From assembly GCA_028717865.1 (NCBI GenBank), contig JAQUMZ010000227.1:1-5091 (forward strand): a stretch of DNA of 5,091 nucleotides, read 5' to 3'. The DNA comes from Elusimicrobiota bacterium. GTDB lineage: Bacteria > Elusimicrobiota > Elusimicrobia > UBA1565 > UBA9628. Shown one piece after another: positions 1 to 5,091 of this stretch. Below the pieces are notes generated by a model. The model worked only from the letters and a program-made list of their open reading frames with translations, ran no database searches and had not been told where the DNA came from. The position numbers and the translations under genes were made by a program. How positions within the stretch are numbered: position 1 is the stretch's first letter; each line of letters opens with the position of its first letter.

Positions 1-3
1 CGC

Positions 4-39
4 AAAAGGCCGCCGGAGCCTCAGGCTCCGGCGGCCTTT
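4..39 (-). terminator. Strong terminator-like hairpin at left edge
   Basis: A perfect 16-bp stem (5-20 pairing with 24-39) closes a 3-nt TCA loop. The outer pairs are A/T, so on the minus strand the stem runs into TTTTGCG, and on the plus strand it ends CCTTTGTAC. This is the shape of an intrinsic terminator, although the U tract is short on both strands. It lies 140 bp beyond the stop of the minus-strand peptidase gene and could end that transcript. It could equally serve a plus-strand gene lying to the left of the window, or act in both directions. Confidence 0.7.
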
Positions 40-82
40 GTACAGGAGTCGTCGGCCCGGCCCGCTGGGCGCACCAACGGAA

Positions 83-108
83 CGGCGCCGCCCGGAGTGG
101 CGGCGCCG
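83..108. repeat. GC-rich inverted repeat (10-bp stem)
   Basis: Positions 83-92 (CGGCGCCGCC) pair perfectly with 99-108 around a 6-nt loop. There is no T tract on either side, so it does not look like an intrinsic terminator by itself. It lies in the non-coding stretch downstream of the peptidase gene, between the left-edge hairpin and the 111-141 hairpin, and may be part of that gene's 3' untranslated region. Its function is unknown. Confidence 0.5.
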
Positions 109-110
109 GG

Positions 111-141
111 GTTCGCACCCTCCCTTCGGTCGGGCGCGAAC
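111..141. repeat. Imperfect inverted repeat with GTTCGC/GCGAAC arms
   Basis: GTTCGC at 111-116 pairs with GCGAAC at 136-141. CCC at 118-120 pairs with GGG at 132-134 after one mismatch. A second copy of the right arm (CGCGAAC) follows at 144-150, so two alternative pairings are possible. It lies 39 bp past the peptidase stop codon. I see no U tract. It may be a 3'-end stability structure or a binding site; neither is shown. Confidence 0.4.
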
Positions 142-179
142 CTCGCGAACGGCTTTGGCCGGTTGGGCGCCGTCGTTAA

Positions 180-1604
180 CTAGATATTCAGATGGCAGGC
201 ATCGGCCAATCTCTTGGCCGTGTCCTGGCTTAGGCGGGCGATCCGGGCGATGAGGCGGGCGCAAAGCGAGGGGTCGCAGCGCGTGACGGAAGTCTTGACC
301 AGGGGATTGAGCAGGCGCGCTAGGGCCGAGACGTCTACGCGTTTCAGGATGTCCCGCAGTCTGTCCAGGTCTTGCTCCGGAGCGTCGGCCCCGGCCAGAT
401 AATCGGCCAGGGCATCTACCGCCGCGCGGGTCGCCTGGTCCCCGGAGTTGGTCAAGTAAGCTTTGAAGAGCTCCGGCCGGCCTTCCAGCAAGCGGAAAGG
501 CAAGTCGTGCGTGGCCAGCTCGTAGAGGCGCTGCGTGTCCAAATCCTCCAGGAACTTGAGCAGCCCCGCCTCGCCTTCTTGCTTGTAAATCTTGTGGATG
601 AAATAGAACGTGCCCTGGGTGTAGTGGTTGCGCGCGTGGCGCATGTCCCGCAGGCGTTGCGCCTTCCAGGATCGCGCATCCTCGATCTCCTCGGGCCCTA
701 GGCCGAAATCTCCAGGACGCGACAGCATCTTGTCCACGAGCAGAAGCTCCAGCATGACCGCGAATCCTTCGTTCAGAGCTGTCTCTGCGTTGATCCTGAT
801 CCCATCCTCCTCGGGAAGGATGAAGCCTCTTGATATGGATGGGATGATTTCATGGAAAACCCCATGCGCGTACTCGTGGAAGAAGGTCAATATTCGCGCG
901 AGCCCGCGCCGGACTGCGCGATTGAGCGGGGAGGGAAGATCGTCGGCGGAGAAGGCGGTCGGCGCAAGTTCCCGTTCGTTGGATTTGCCGGGCGGCATTT
1001 TTTCCAGGAGGACGATATGGTGCATGCGGCTTTTCCCATAGGGCGACACGTCATGGGAGGCATTGATCATGTCCGTGTCTGTCCTGCCGGAATGGGCTAC
1101 GGTCAGCGGGAATTCGCGGTGGAAGAGCGGGAAGTGCCGCGCGAAGGTGCGCCGAGTCTGATCGGCCAAGCCGAGGAGGTAATCGGATGCGGGCGAGTCC
1201 GGGACCTCGACCGCGGCGGCCGCCGCCGCGCCGAGGCCGGCCCGGTGCAGGAATTCGGCTTCGGCTGCATCCTTCCCGGATTCCGCGGATTTGGAATCGG
1301 GATTCTCCGGGCGCGGCGCCTCGGACAAGCGCGCCACACCGGGAAGAGCGCGGCCCGCTTCCGATTCTCCGGACAAAGCCAGGGCCGCTTGCGTCAGGGT
1401 TGGGCGCGGGACGAGCAGACTTGGAGCGATGAGCCCGTCGATCCTCGGCTCGGGCGAAACGGCGAGGCCGGCGGGGTTCGGCCCAGCCGCCATCCCCGTC
1501 ATCATGCGCGAAGCCCTCGGGCGCGCCGCGGGGACCGCGCCCAGGGCTCCTCCGGCCTCAACAACGGCCAGGATGAGCGCCAATGCCCCGCGGCACGTTC
1601 CCAT
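180..1604 (-). CDS. Predicted exported zinc metallopeptidase (HEYAH, gluzincin-like)
   Basis: The product has 474 residues. Residues 1-23 look like a signal peptide: a short start with one Arg, then a hydrophobic Ala/Leu/Val run. About 120 Ala/Pro-rich, low-complexity residues follow, and the conserved-looking part starts near residue 140. HEYAH at 243-247 is an HExxH zinc site, with His243 and His247 as ligands and Glu244 as catalytic base. NEG at 278-280 supplies a likely third ligand, Glu279, 31 residues further on. A Tyr-Thr-Gln-Gly segment at 328-331, followed by a helix ending IYKQEG, resembles the region after the active site in M1/M61-type gluzincins. The roughly 100-residue C-terminal tail looks helical and has Cys443, Cys448 and Cys469. 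It therefore probably cleaves proteins or peptides outside the cytoplasm; the substrate is unknown. The start is the ATG at 1602-1604, which gives the signal peptide; no Shine-Dalgarno precedes it. Family placement is by motif only. A catalytic peptidase is likely, the exact clan less so. Confidence 0.85.
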   Translation of the reverse strand: MGTCRGALALILAVVEAGGALGAVPAARPRASRMMTGMAAGPNPAGLAVSPEPRIDGLIAPSLLVPRPTLTQAALALSGESEAGRALPGVARLSEAPRPENPDSKSAESGKDAAEAEFLHRAGLGAAAAAAVEVPDSPASDYLLGLADQTRRTFARHFPLFHREFPLTVAHSGRTDTDMINASHDVSPYGKSRMHHIVLLEKMPPGKSNERELAPTAFSADDLPSPLNRAVRRGLARILTFFHEYAHGVFHEIIPSISRGFILPEEDGIRINAETALNEGFAVMLELLLVDKMLSRPGDFGLGPEEIEDARSWKAQRLRDMRHARNHYTQGTFYFIHKIYKQEGEAGLLKFLEDLDTQRLYELATHDLPFRLLEGRPELFKAYLTNSGDQATRAAVDALADYLAGADAPEQDLDRLRDILKRVDVSALARLLNPLVKTSVTRCDPSLCARLIARIARLSQDTAKRLADACHLNI

Positions 1605-1612
1605 GCCATAGT

Positions 1613-1638
1613 ATTATCTCGGAGGGATGTTTTGTCAT
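1613..1638 (-). promoter_or_regulatory. Candidate promoter of the metallopeptidase gene
   Basis: On the minus strand GATAAT (1618-1613) matches the TATAAT -10 consensus at 5 of 6 bases and ends 8 nt before the ATG. ATGACA (1638-1633) matches the -35 consensus at 5 of 6 but sits only 14 bp from it. An overlapping AATACT (1615-1610) would give the usual 17-bp spacer. A promoter here fits the terminator at 1706-1743, which isolates this gene from the one upstream. Transcription would start at or within a few bases of the ATG, leaving little or no leader. Confidence 0.45.
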
Positions 1639-1705
1639 GCGACCAAAGTCCCAACGAGATTGGGCTCCGGGCCCATGCCGCGATAGGCCCAATGCGCCCG
1701 ATGTG

Positions 1706-1743
1706 AAAAACGAAGGGGCGTCTTCACACGCGAAGGCGCCCCT
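1706..1743 (-). terminator. Rho-independent terminator of the small gene
   Basis: A 12-bp stem (1714-1725 with 1732-1743, including one T-G wobble) encloses a 6-nt loop. On the minus strand it is followed by TCG and five Ts (complement of the A run at 1706-1710). It begins 21 bp after the stop codon of the 1765-2004 gene, the expected place for its terminator. It also implies that the metallopeptidase gene further along has its own promoter. Confidence 0.85.
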
Positions 1744-1764
1744 GACGTGGAACGGCGCGGAAAA

Positions 1765-2004
1765 CTACTTCTCGACCATGACTCCATTTACCGCGGCGGC
1801 AAGCTTGCCGTAGATCATATCGAAGGAAATCATTTCCCAGGAGCCGTCCTCGTAGACGGCCAGCTGGTACTTGGCTCGTTCGAAGGGCGACTCCGCGTCC
1901 CGCTGGCCGGCCCATATGCCCATCAACGGCTTGAGCGGTTCCTGGTCTGAGGCCCGGGCGGCCGTCCGGACCTTTCCGAAGACCGGACCGTCGGGCAGCC
2001 TCAA
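1765..2004 (-). CDS. Small hypothetical protein, start uncertain
   Basis: I do not recognise this protein. From the TTG at 2004 it has 79 residues; from the first in-frame ATG (1923) it has 52. The end is well supported: the stop at 1765-1767 is followed at 21 bp by an intrinsic terminator, and third positions are strongly G/C from about 2004 downward, so coding clearly extends upstream of the 1923 ATG. The protein is soluble-looking, with two Trp, several Tyr and Phe, and an alternating pattern (YQLAVYEDGSWEMI) that suggests beta strands. No signal peptide or membrane segment is visible in this frame, and neither start has a clear Shine-Dalgarno. Just upstream, another minus frame opens at ATG 2057, has a second ATG at 2015 and coding-like codon use, but stops right after an AAAA run. 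One extra A there would join it to this frame and give a 97-residue protein. A frameshift, an assembly error or a TTG start are all possible. Confidence 0.6.
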   Translation of the reverse strand: MRLPDGPVFGKVRTAARASDQEPLKPLMGIWAGQRDAESPFERAKYQLAVYEDGSWEMISFDMIYGKLAAAVNGVMVEK

Positions 2005-2083
2005 GGTTTTGCCATGCTGTCCACGGCGGAATGGGTCTTTCGGGCCGGGCTGGTCATGCTTATTGACGCGCTGCGGCTGGGCC

Positions 2084-2095
2084 CCAGGGCCCTGG
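2084..2095. promoter_or_regulatory. 12-bp perfect palindrome in divergent intergenic region
   Basis: CCAGGGCCCTGG reads the same on both strands. It lies between the small minus-strand gene and the divergent ART-like gene, 42 bp before the latter's ATG. Related half-sites follow: CCCTG at 2098-2102 and CAGGG at 2106-2110 form another small inverted repeat. It could be an operator for a dimeric regulator, but GC-rich palindromes also arise by chance in DNA of this composition. No convincing -10/-35 pair is visible nearby; TATCCT at 2116-2121 is the best -10 candidate (4 of 6). Confidence 0.3.
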
Positions 2096-2128
2096 AGCCC
2101 TGCGCCAGGGCGGGATATCCTAGTCGTT

Positions 2129-2132
2129 GGAG
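2129..2132 (+). promoter_or_regulatory. Ribosome binding site of the ART-like gene
   Basis: GGAG at 2129-2132 lies 5 nt before the ATG at 2138. It decides the start: the open frame continues 89 codons upstream, to an ATG at 1871, but that part runs over the opposite-strand small gene and does not look like protein. The 2138 start begins directly with a signal peptide. This is the only gene in the window with a recognisable Shine-Dalgarno sequence. Confidence 0.7.
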
Positions 2133-2137
2133 ATAAA

Positions 2138-3244
2138 ATGGCTGTCGCGCGCGACGCGTATCTGGCGCTGATTTTGCTGGCCGTCTGGCTGCCCGGCCGG
2201 CCCGTCTTCGCCGCGGCGGCCGTTTCCGCCCGACCAGCGGCTGTGCGCGGGTCCTTGACCGAACTGGGTGGGCTGCTGACCTCGGCCCTGCCGGGGTTGC
2301 CCAAGGTCGATTTGTCCGCAGTCCCGGGCGAAAGGCTGGCTCTGGCCGGCTTGCCTCTGCCCCAGCCCGATCCCTCCGGGAGGCTGCCGCTCGTTCCGGC
2401 CTCGTTGGACGCGCGCCGGGCCGCGGTGCTCGTGGAACTGGCTCGGCGCGCGGAGCCCGTGGCGGCGCAAGGCGGGCCGAAAGCCTATGAAGTCTTGGAG
2501 GCGGTCAACGCGGTGTTCAAGGATATCCCGCCGCAAGCGCTGGCCGATTTCCCCGAGGAGAGATTGAACGCCCTGTCGAGCATGGTTTTCGACGTCTTGG
2601 CCGGGCGTCCTTCAAGCGCGAAGTCGGCCGCCGTGCTTTCCGATCTCAGCCTGGCCAGGATTGAATCCTTGCGCGGCAAGCCCCTGCGCCAAGAGGATCA
2701 TAACCCGCACCGGAATCCGGACGGCGAAGCGCTGCTTACGACCTGGGGCGTGCCCGACTACGTGCGTCGCGTGGAAGCCGAGGGGTCGGTATTCCGGCAC
2801 TACACCAACGAAGGCGGCCTGCGCGGGATACTGGACGCGGACGGGTTGCGCAACGGCGTAATACCTTATTTCGAGGTCATGGAGGGCGAGGTGAGGACCG
2901 CCATGCGCAGGAGCTTCAAGGATCTTGCCGGCATATTCCTGACCAAGCCGGACGTGGACGGCGACCGCGTCGGCCGTCCCAAGAAGGAGCTGTACGCCTA
3001 CTATGTCGACCTTTTGCTGCCCGCCCGGCTGCCCTTGCTCGAGATCGAGCGCGGGGCCATATTCCTCGTCCCTTTCCCGCTGCGCACCCAGCCCTGGATA
3101 CTCAATTTATACCGGCGCTGGGCTTCCGGCCAAACCGTAGACAAAGGGTATTTCGAGGGGATCCGGAGAGTCGAGGAATCCGGCGGGCCTGGTCCCGACG
3201 TCACGGTCCCGATGCGGATAATACGTCACGGCGAAGTCCCCTGA
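2138..3244 (+). CDS. Predicted exported protein with ADP-ribosyltransferase-like C-terminal domain
   Basis: The product has 368 residues. Residues 1-25 form a signal peptide: Arg at 5, hydrophobic core YLALILLAVWL, likely cleavage in the FAAAA run. Residues 28-95 are Ala/Leu/Pro-rich linker. Residues 96-180 look helical. The C-terminal part from about 215 has features of small ART-type toxin domains: HYT at 221-223 followed by a GLRGILDADGLR helix, GIFLT at 265-269 (like the GVYLT/GVYFT strand of ART folds) and YYVDLLLP at 288-295. In ART families such as Tox-ART-HYD1 a His followed by Tyr opens the NAD-binding site, so His221 and Tyr222 are the candidate pair. The third catalytic residue cannot be assigned. 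If the call is right, it could modify protein or nucleic acid targets with ADP-ribose outside the cell; this is inference from motifs. No immunity or secretion-system gene is adjacent. It could also be an unrelated fold with a chance HYT motif. The gene is monocistronic and converges on the DedA gene with an 11-bp gap. Confidence 0.8.
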   Translation: MAVARDAYLALILLAVWLPGRPVFAAAAVSARPAAVRGSLTELGGLLTSALPGLPKVDLSAVPGERLALAGLPLPQPDPSGRLPLVPASLDARRAAVLVELARRAEPVAAQGGPKAYEVLEAVNAVFKDIPPQALADFPEERLNALSSMVFDVLAGRPSSAKSAAVLSDLSLARIESLRGKPLRQEDHNPHRNPDGEALLTTWGVPDYVRRVEAEGSVFRHYTNEGGLRGILDADGLRNGVIPYFEVMEGEVRTAMRRSFKDLAGIFLTKPDVDGDRVGRPKKELYAYYVDLLLPARLPLLEIERGAIFLVPFPLRTQPWILNLYRRWASGQTVDKGYFEGIRRVEESGGPGPDVTVPMRIIRHGEVP

Positions 3245-3255
3245 CTCCGGGCTGG

Positions 3256-3897
3256 CTACGCCCTTCTGGCTTTGCAGATTTCCCAGGCCGGCGGGATGCA
3301 GGATATCAGGATGATGGCCAGGATCACGTAGTGGAAGTGGTTCTTGACCATGGGCAGGCCGGCGAACTTGTAGCCGGCGAATAGAAACGCCGACGTCCAG
3401 GCCAGTCCGCCCGTGACGTTGTAGAGCGCGAAGCGCGGGTAGGACATGGTGCCGATTCCCGCCACGAAGGGCGCGAAGGTGCGCACGATGGGCACGAAGC
3501 GCGCCAGGATTATCGTCTTGCCGCCGTACTTCTCATAGAAGCGGTGGGCCTCGTCGAGGTGCTTGCGGTTGAGCAGCCAGGAATCCCGGCGCGAGAAGAC
3601 CTTGGGCCCTAGCCATTTGCCGGCCGTGTAGTTGACCGCGTCGCCCAAGACCGCGGCCAGGCTTAGCAGCAGCCAGACCTGGACGATGCCTATGGGCGAA
3701 TTCTCGCGCGCGGCCAGGGCGCCCACGGCGAAGAGCAGGGAGTCGCCGGGCAGGTAGGGGGTCACCACGAGCCCCGTTTCTGCGAATATTATCAAGAAGA
3801 GCAGGCCGTGCAGCCAGCCGCCCAATTGCGCCGCCCACAGGTTGAGATGGGCGTCGAGGTGCAGGAAGACGTCGAGGCCGGCGCGCAGATGCTCCAT
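3256..3897 (-). CDS. DedA-family integral membrane protein
   Basis: The product has 213 residues, the usual size for the family. DedA signatures appear in order: Glu40-Thr-Gly followed by TPYLPGDSLLF (46-56), the re-entrant-loop motif; GDAVNY with GKWLG (85-97); YGGKTIILARFVPIVRT (124-140) with Pro143 and Gly147, the conserved ARFxPxxRT motif; and C-terminal membrane helices at about 160-180 and 188-206. Family members sit in the cytoplasmic membrane and are linked to lipid scrambling or flipping and, for some, recycling of undecaprenyl phosphate; E. coli YqjA and YghB affect envelope stress and division. Which substrate this one moves cannot be told. The start is the ATG at 3895-3897. The frame is open upstream to 4086, but that extension overlaps the divergent XdhC gene and is not DedA-like. 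A perfect TATAAT lies 7 nt upstream of this ATG, with no Shine-Dalgarno. Confidence 0.95.
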   Translation of the reverse strand: MEHLRAGLDVFLHLDAHLNLWAAQLGGWLHGLLFLIIFAETGLVVTPYLPGDSLLFAVGALAARENSPIGIVQVWLLLSLAAVLGDAVNYTAGKWLGPKVFSRRDSWLLNRKHLDEAHRFYEKYGGKTIILARFVPIVRTFAPFVAGIGTMSYPRFALYNVTGGLAWTSAFLFAGYKFAGLPMVKNHFHYVILAIILISCIPPAWEICKARRA

Positions 3898-3904
3898 GCG
3901 CCTG

Positions 3905-3910
3905 ATTATA
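3905..3910 (-). promoter_or_regulatory. -10 element of the DedA gene
   Basis: On the minus strand a perfect TATAAT occupies 3910-3905 and is separated from the DedA ATG by only CAGGCGC (7 nt). Transcription starting the usual 6-8 nt downstream would begin at the start codon, giving a leaderless mRNA. No -35 hexamer is seen at 16-18 bp spacing; that position is GC-only and overlaps the promoter of the divergent gene. Confidence 0.6.
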
Positions 3911-3920
3911 CAAATCTCCC

Positions 3921-3949
3921 TGGACAGGGGCGGGGCAATCTGTTTAAAT
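3921..3949 (+). promoter_or_regulatory. Candidate sigma-70-type promoter of the XdhC-like gene
   Basis: TGGACA (3921-3926, 5 of 6 to the -35 consensus) and TTAAAT (3944-3949, 4 of 6 to the -10 consensus) are separated by exactly 17 bp. The ATG of the XdhC-like gene follows 9 nt after the -10, so the leader would be about 0-3 nt. The element shares a 61-bp intergenic region with the divergent DedA promoter, so the two may compete for RNA polymerase. Confidence 0.55.
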
Positions 3950-3958
3950 CCAGCTTCC

Positions 3959-5091
3959 ATGAACGGCATCCGGGCCTCCGAGATCGTCGACCTCCTGCGC
4001 GCCGTGGAGAGCGCGGGCGGCGCGGACGCGGTCCTGGCCACGTTCGTGTCGGTGGACGGCTCGGTCTTCGCCCGGGCCGGGGCCATGGCGGTCTTCGTTC
4101 CCGGCGCGCCCGGCCGCGGCGGCGCGGTCGCCGTCGAGGAACTTCAGGGGGATTTGCGCCGGGAGGTGGAGGCCACGGCGGCGGCGGGGCCCCGGCTGTG
4201 CGTCCTTGACTTGCCCCAGGACGACCCGATTTTGGGCTTCGGGCTGGGGGCCCCGGGCCGGGTGGAGGTCTGGCTCGAACCGGCGAACGAGGTTTTGCGC
4301 GCCTACCTGCGGCTGGTGCTGGAGAGCCTGCTTCGCGGCGAGGGCGTCGTGTGCGCCCTGGAGATCGAGGGGCCCAAGCTCGGCGAGCGCCGCCTGCACC
4401 GGCCGGAGGAGCCGGGGGTGCGCGAGTGCTACCAGGAGCTCAGCCCCGAGATCGTGGAGGCCTCGGCCGCGGGGGGGCAGCAGCGCGCCTTTCTTTGCCC
4501 GGTGCATCCCATGGGCAAGGCCATGATCTTCGGCTCGGGCGCGGCCGCCCGCGCCCTGGCGCGGCATCTTTCCGAGTTGGGCTTCGCCGTGGTCGCCGCC
4601 GATCCCCGTTCGGGGCGGCTGCAGGGGGCGGAGCGCCGCCTGCCCGGGGTCCGGGTCGTGCAGGGCGGCTGGGAGCAGGCGCGCGCCGAGCTGCATCCCG
4701 ACGAGGAGACCTCCGTGGTCGTGCTCACGTGCAGCTACGCCCTGGATCTGGAGACTTTGCAAGGGGCGCTCAAAAGCCCGGCCGCCTACGTGGGGCTGAT
4801 CGGCCCGCAGAAGCGCACCGAGGCGCTGCTGGCCGAGCTGGCCGCCTTGGAGGTCCGGCCCCGGCCGGGGACGTTCTTCGCGCCCGCGGGCCTCGACATC
4901 GGCGCCGAGGCGCCCGCGGAGGCCGCGCTTTCCATAGCCGCCGAGATACTGGCGGCGCGCTCGGGACGCAAGGGCGGACGGCTTTCCTCGCGCCGCCGGG
5001 ATTCCGAGGCCAGGGCGAAGGCCAAGGTGCCGGGCCTGATCCTGGCCGCGGGTCCGGGCACGCGGTTTTCCGCCGGCCCCAAGCTCTCGGC
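3959..5091 (+). CDS. XdhC/CoxI-family protein fused to MocA-like nucleotidyltransferase (3' end cut)
   Basis: The frame is open from ATG 3959 to the window end (377 full codons) without a stop. Residues 1-110 match the XdhC N-terminal domain: ATFVSVDGSVFARAGAMAVF (27-46), then GDLRREVE (64-71) and ILGFGLGAPG (91-100). Residues 185-335 are the XdhC Rossmann domain: IFGSGAAARALARHL (190-204), AYVGLIGPQKR (276-286) and GLDIGAEAPAEAALSIAAEI (311-330). After a basic linker (335-356), GLILAAGPGTRF with PKL (359-376) begins a MocA/MobA-type NTP-transferase domain cut by the window. XdhC proteins bind molybdenum cofactor and help load the sulfurated form into xanthine dehydrogenase-type enzymes; MocA adds CMP to molybdopterin. 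A cofactor maturation role in the cytoplasm follows by family. Residues usually conserved in XdhC differ: GLGAPG where GLGCGG is common, GSGAA where GAGHV is usual, TCS where TH is usual. Codon use is more GC-rich than in the secreted-protein genes. The molybdoenzyme genes are probably to the right. Confidence 0.92.
   Translation, partial: MNGIRASEIVDLLRAVESAGGADAVLATFVSVDGSVFARAGAMAVFVPGAPGRGGAVAVEELQGDLRREVEATAAAGPRLCVLDLPQDDPILGFGLGAPGRVEVWLEPANEVLRAYLRLVLESLLRGEGVVCALEIEGPKLGERRLHRPEEPGVRECYQELSPEIVEASAAGGQQRAFLCPVHPMGKAMIFGSGAAARALARHLSELGFAVVAADPRSGRLQGAERRLPGVRVVQGGWEQARAELHPDEETSVVVLTCSYALDLETLQGALKSPAAYVGLIGPQKRTEALLAELAALEVRPRPGTFFAPAGLDIGAEAPAEAALSIAAEILAARSGRKGGRLSSRRRDSEARAKAKVPGLILAAGPGTRFSAGPKLS

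Noticed and set aside
61..179. Possible tRNA or other structural RNA, suggested by GTTCGC-type arms
   Set aside because: No cloverleaf, anticodon arm or CCA end can be folded on either strand; only simple hairpins are present.
852..1706. 284-codon plus-strand open frame opposite the peptidase gene
   Set aside because: It lies wholly antisense to the motif-bearing peptidase frame, has no recognisable domain, and its Arg/Gly-rich composition is typical of a shadow frame in GC-rich DNA.
1747..1950. 67-codon plus-strand open frame over the small gene
   Set aside because: Third positions are less G/C-rich than in the minus frame, and only the minus frame has a correctly placed terminator.
2063..2068. 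TTGACG as a -35 element for the ART-like gene
   Set aside because: It matches 5 of 6, but the position 17 bp downstream is pure GC with no -10-like sequence.
1871..2137. 89-codon upstream extension of the ART-like gene
   Set aside because: It overlaps the small minus-strand gene and the divergent control region and lacks protein-like character. The ATG at 2138 has GGAG 5 nt upstream and begins a signal peptide.
3898..4086. 63-codon N-terminal extension of DedA
   Set aside because: It overlaps the start of the divergent XdhC-like gene and has no similarity to DedA. The 213-residue form has family length.
3944..4762. 272-codon minus-strand open frame opposite the XdhC-like gene
   Set aside because: The plus strand has clear XdhC and MocA motifs over the same bases. 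The minus frame is His/Arg/Gln/Pro-rich with no domain.

Overview
The window is GC-rich DNA (roughly two thirds G+C by eye) with high G/C at third codon positions. It comes from a bacterium, probably with a Gram-negative-type envelope, since two genes carry signal peptides and one encodes a DedA-family membrane protein. I cannot name the lineage from this sequence. An Elusimicrobiota-like origin is only an impression from the style of the Ala/Pro-rich secreted proteins. There is no rRNA, tRNA, CRISPR array, transposase or phage gene, and no obvious large undescribed system.

Layout. Positions 1-179 carry no gene but hold three strong inverted repeats: a terminator-like hairpin at the left edge and two more near the end of the first gene. 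On the minus strand, 180-1604 encodes a predicted exported zinc metallopeptidase with an HEYAH motif. A rho-independent terminator at 1706-1743 separates it from a short unrecognised minus-strand gene (1765-2004, start uncertain, possibly frameshifted). Divergent from that, 2138-3244 (+) encodes an exported protein whose C-terminal half resembles ADP-ribosyltransferase-type toxin or effector domains. It converges, 11 bp apart, on a minus-strand DedA-family membrane protein gene (3256-3897). Divergent from DedA, 3959 to the right edge (+) is an incomplete gene for an XdhC/CoxI-family protein that leads into a MocA/MobA-like nucleotidyltransferase domain cut by the window end.

How the genes relate. 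Gene orientation changes almost every gene (-, -, +, -, +), so this is a series of single transcription units and not an operon. The left part codes for exported proteins (peptidase, small protein, ART-like protein). The right part codes for a lipid-transport-type membrane protein and a molybdenum-enzyme maturation factor. No functional link between the two halves is visible.

The most interesting regulatory feature is that three of the five genes have a -10-like element only 7-9 nt upstream of the ATG and no Shine-Dalgarno sequence, which predicts leaderless or nearly leaderless mRNAs. The ART-like gene instead has a GGAG ribosome binding site.
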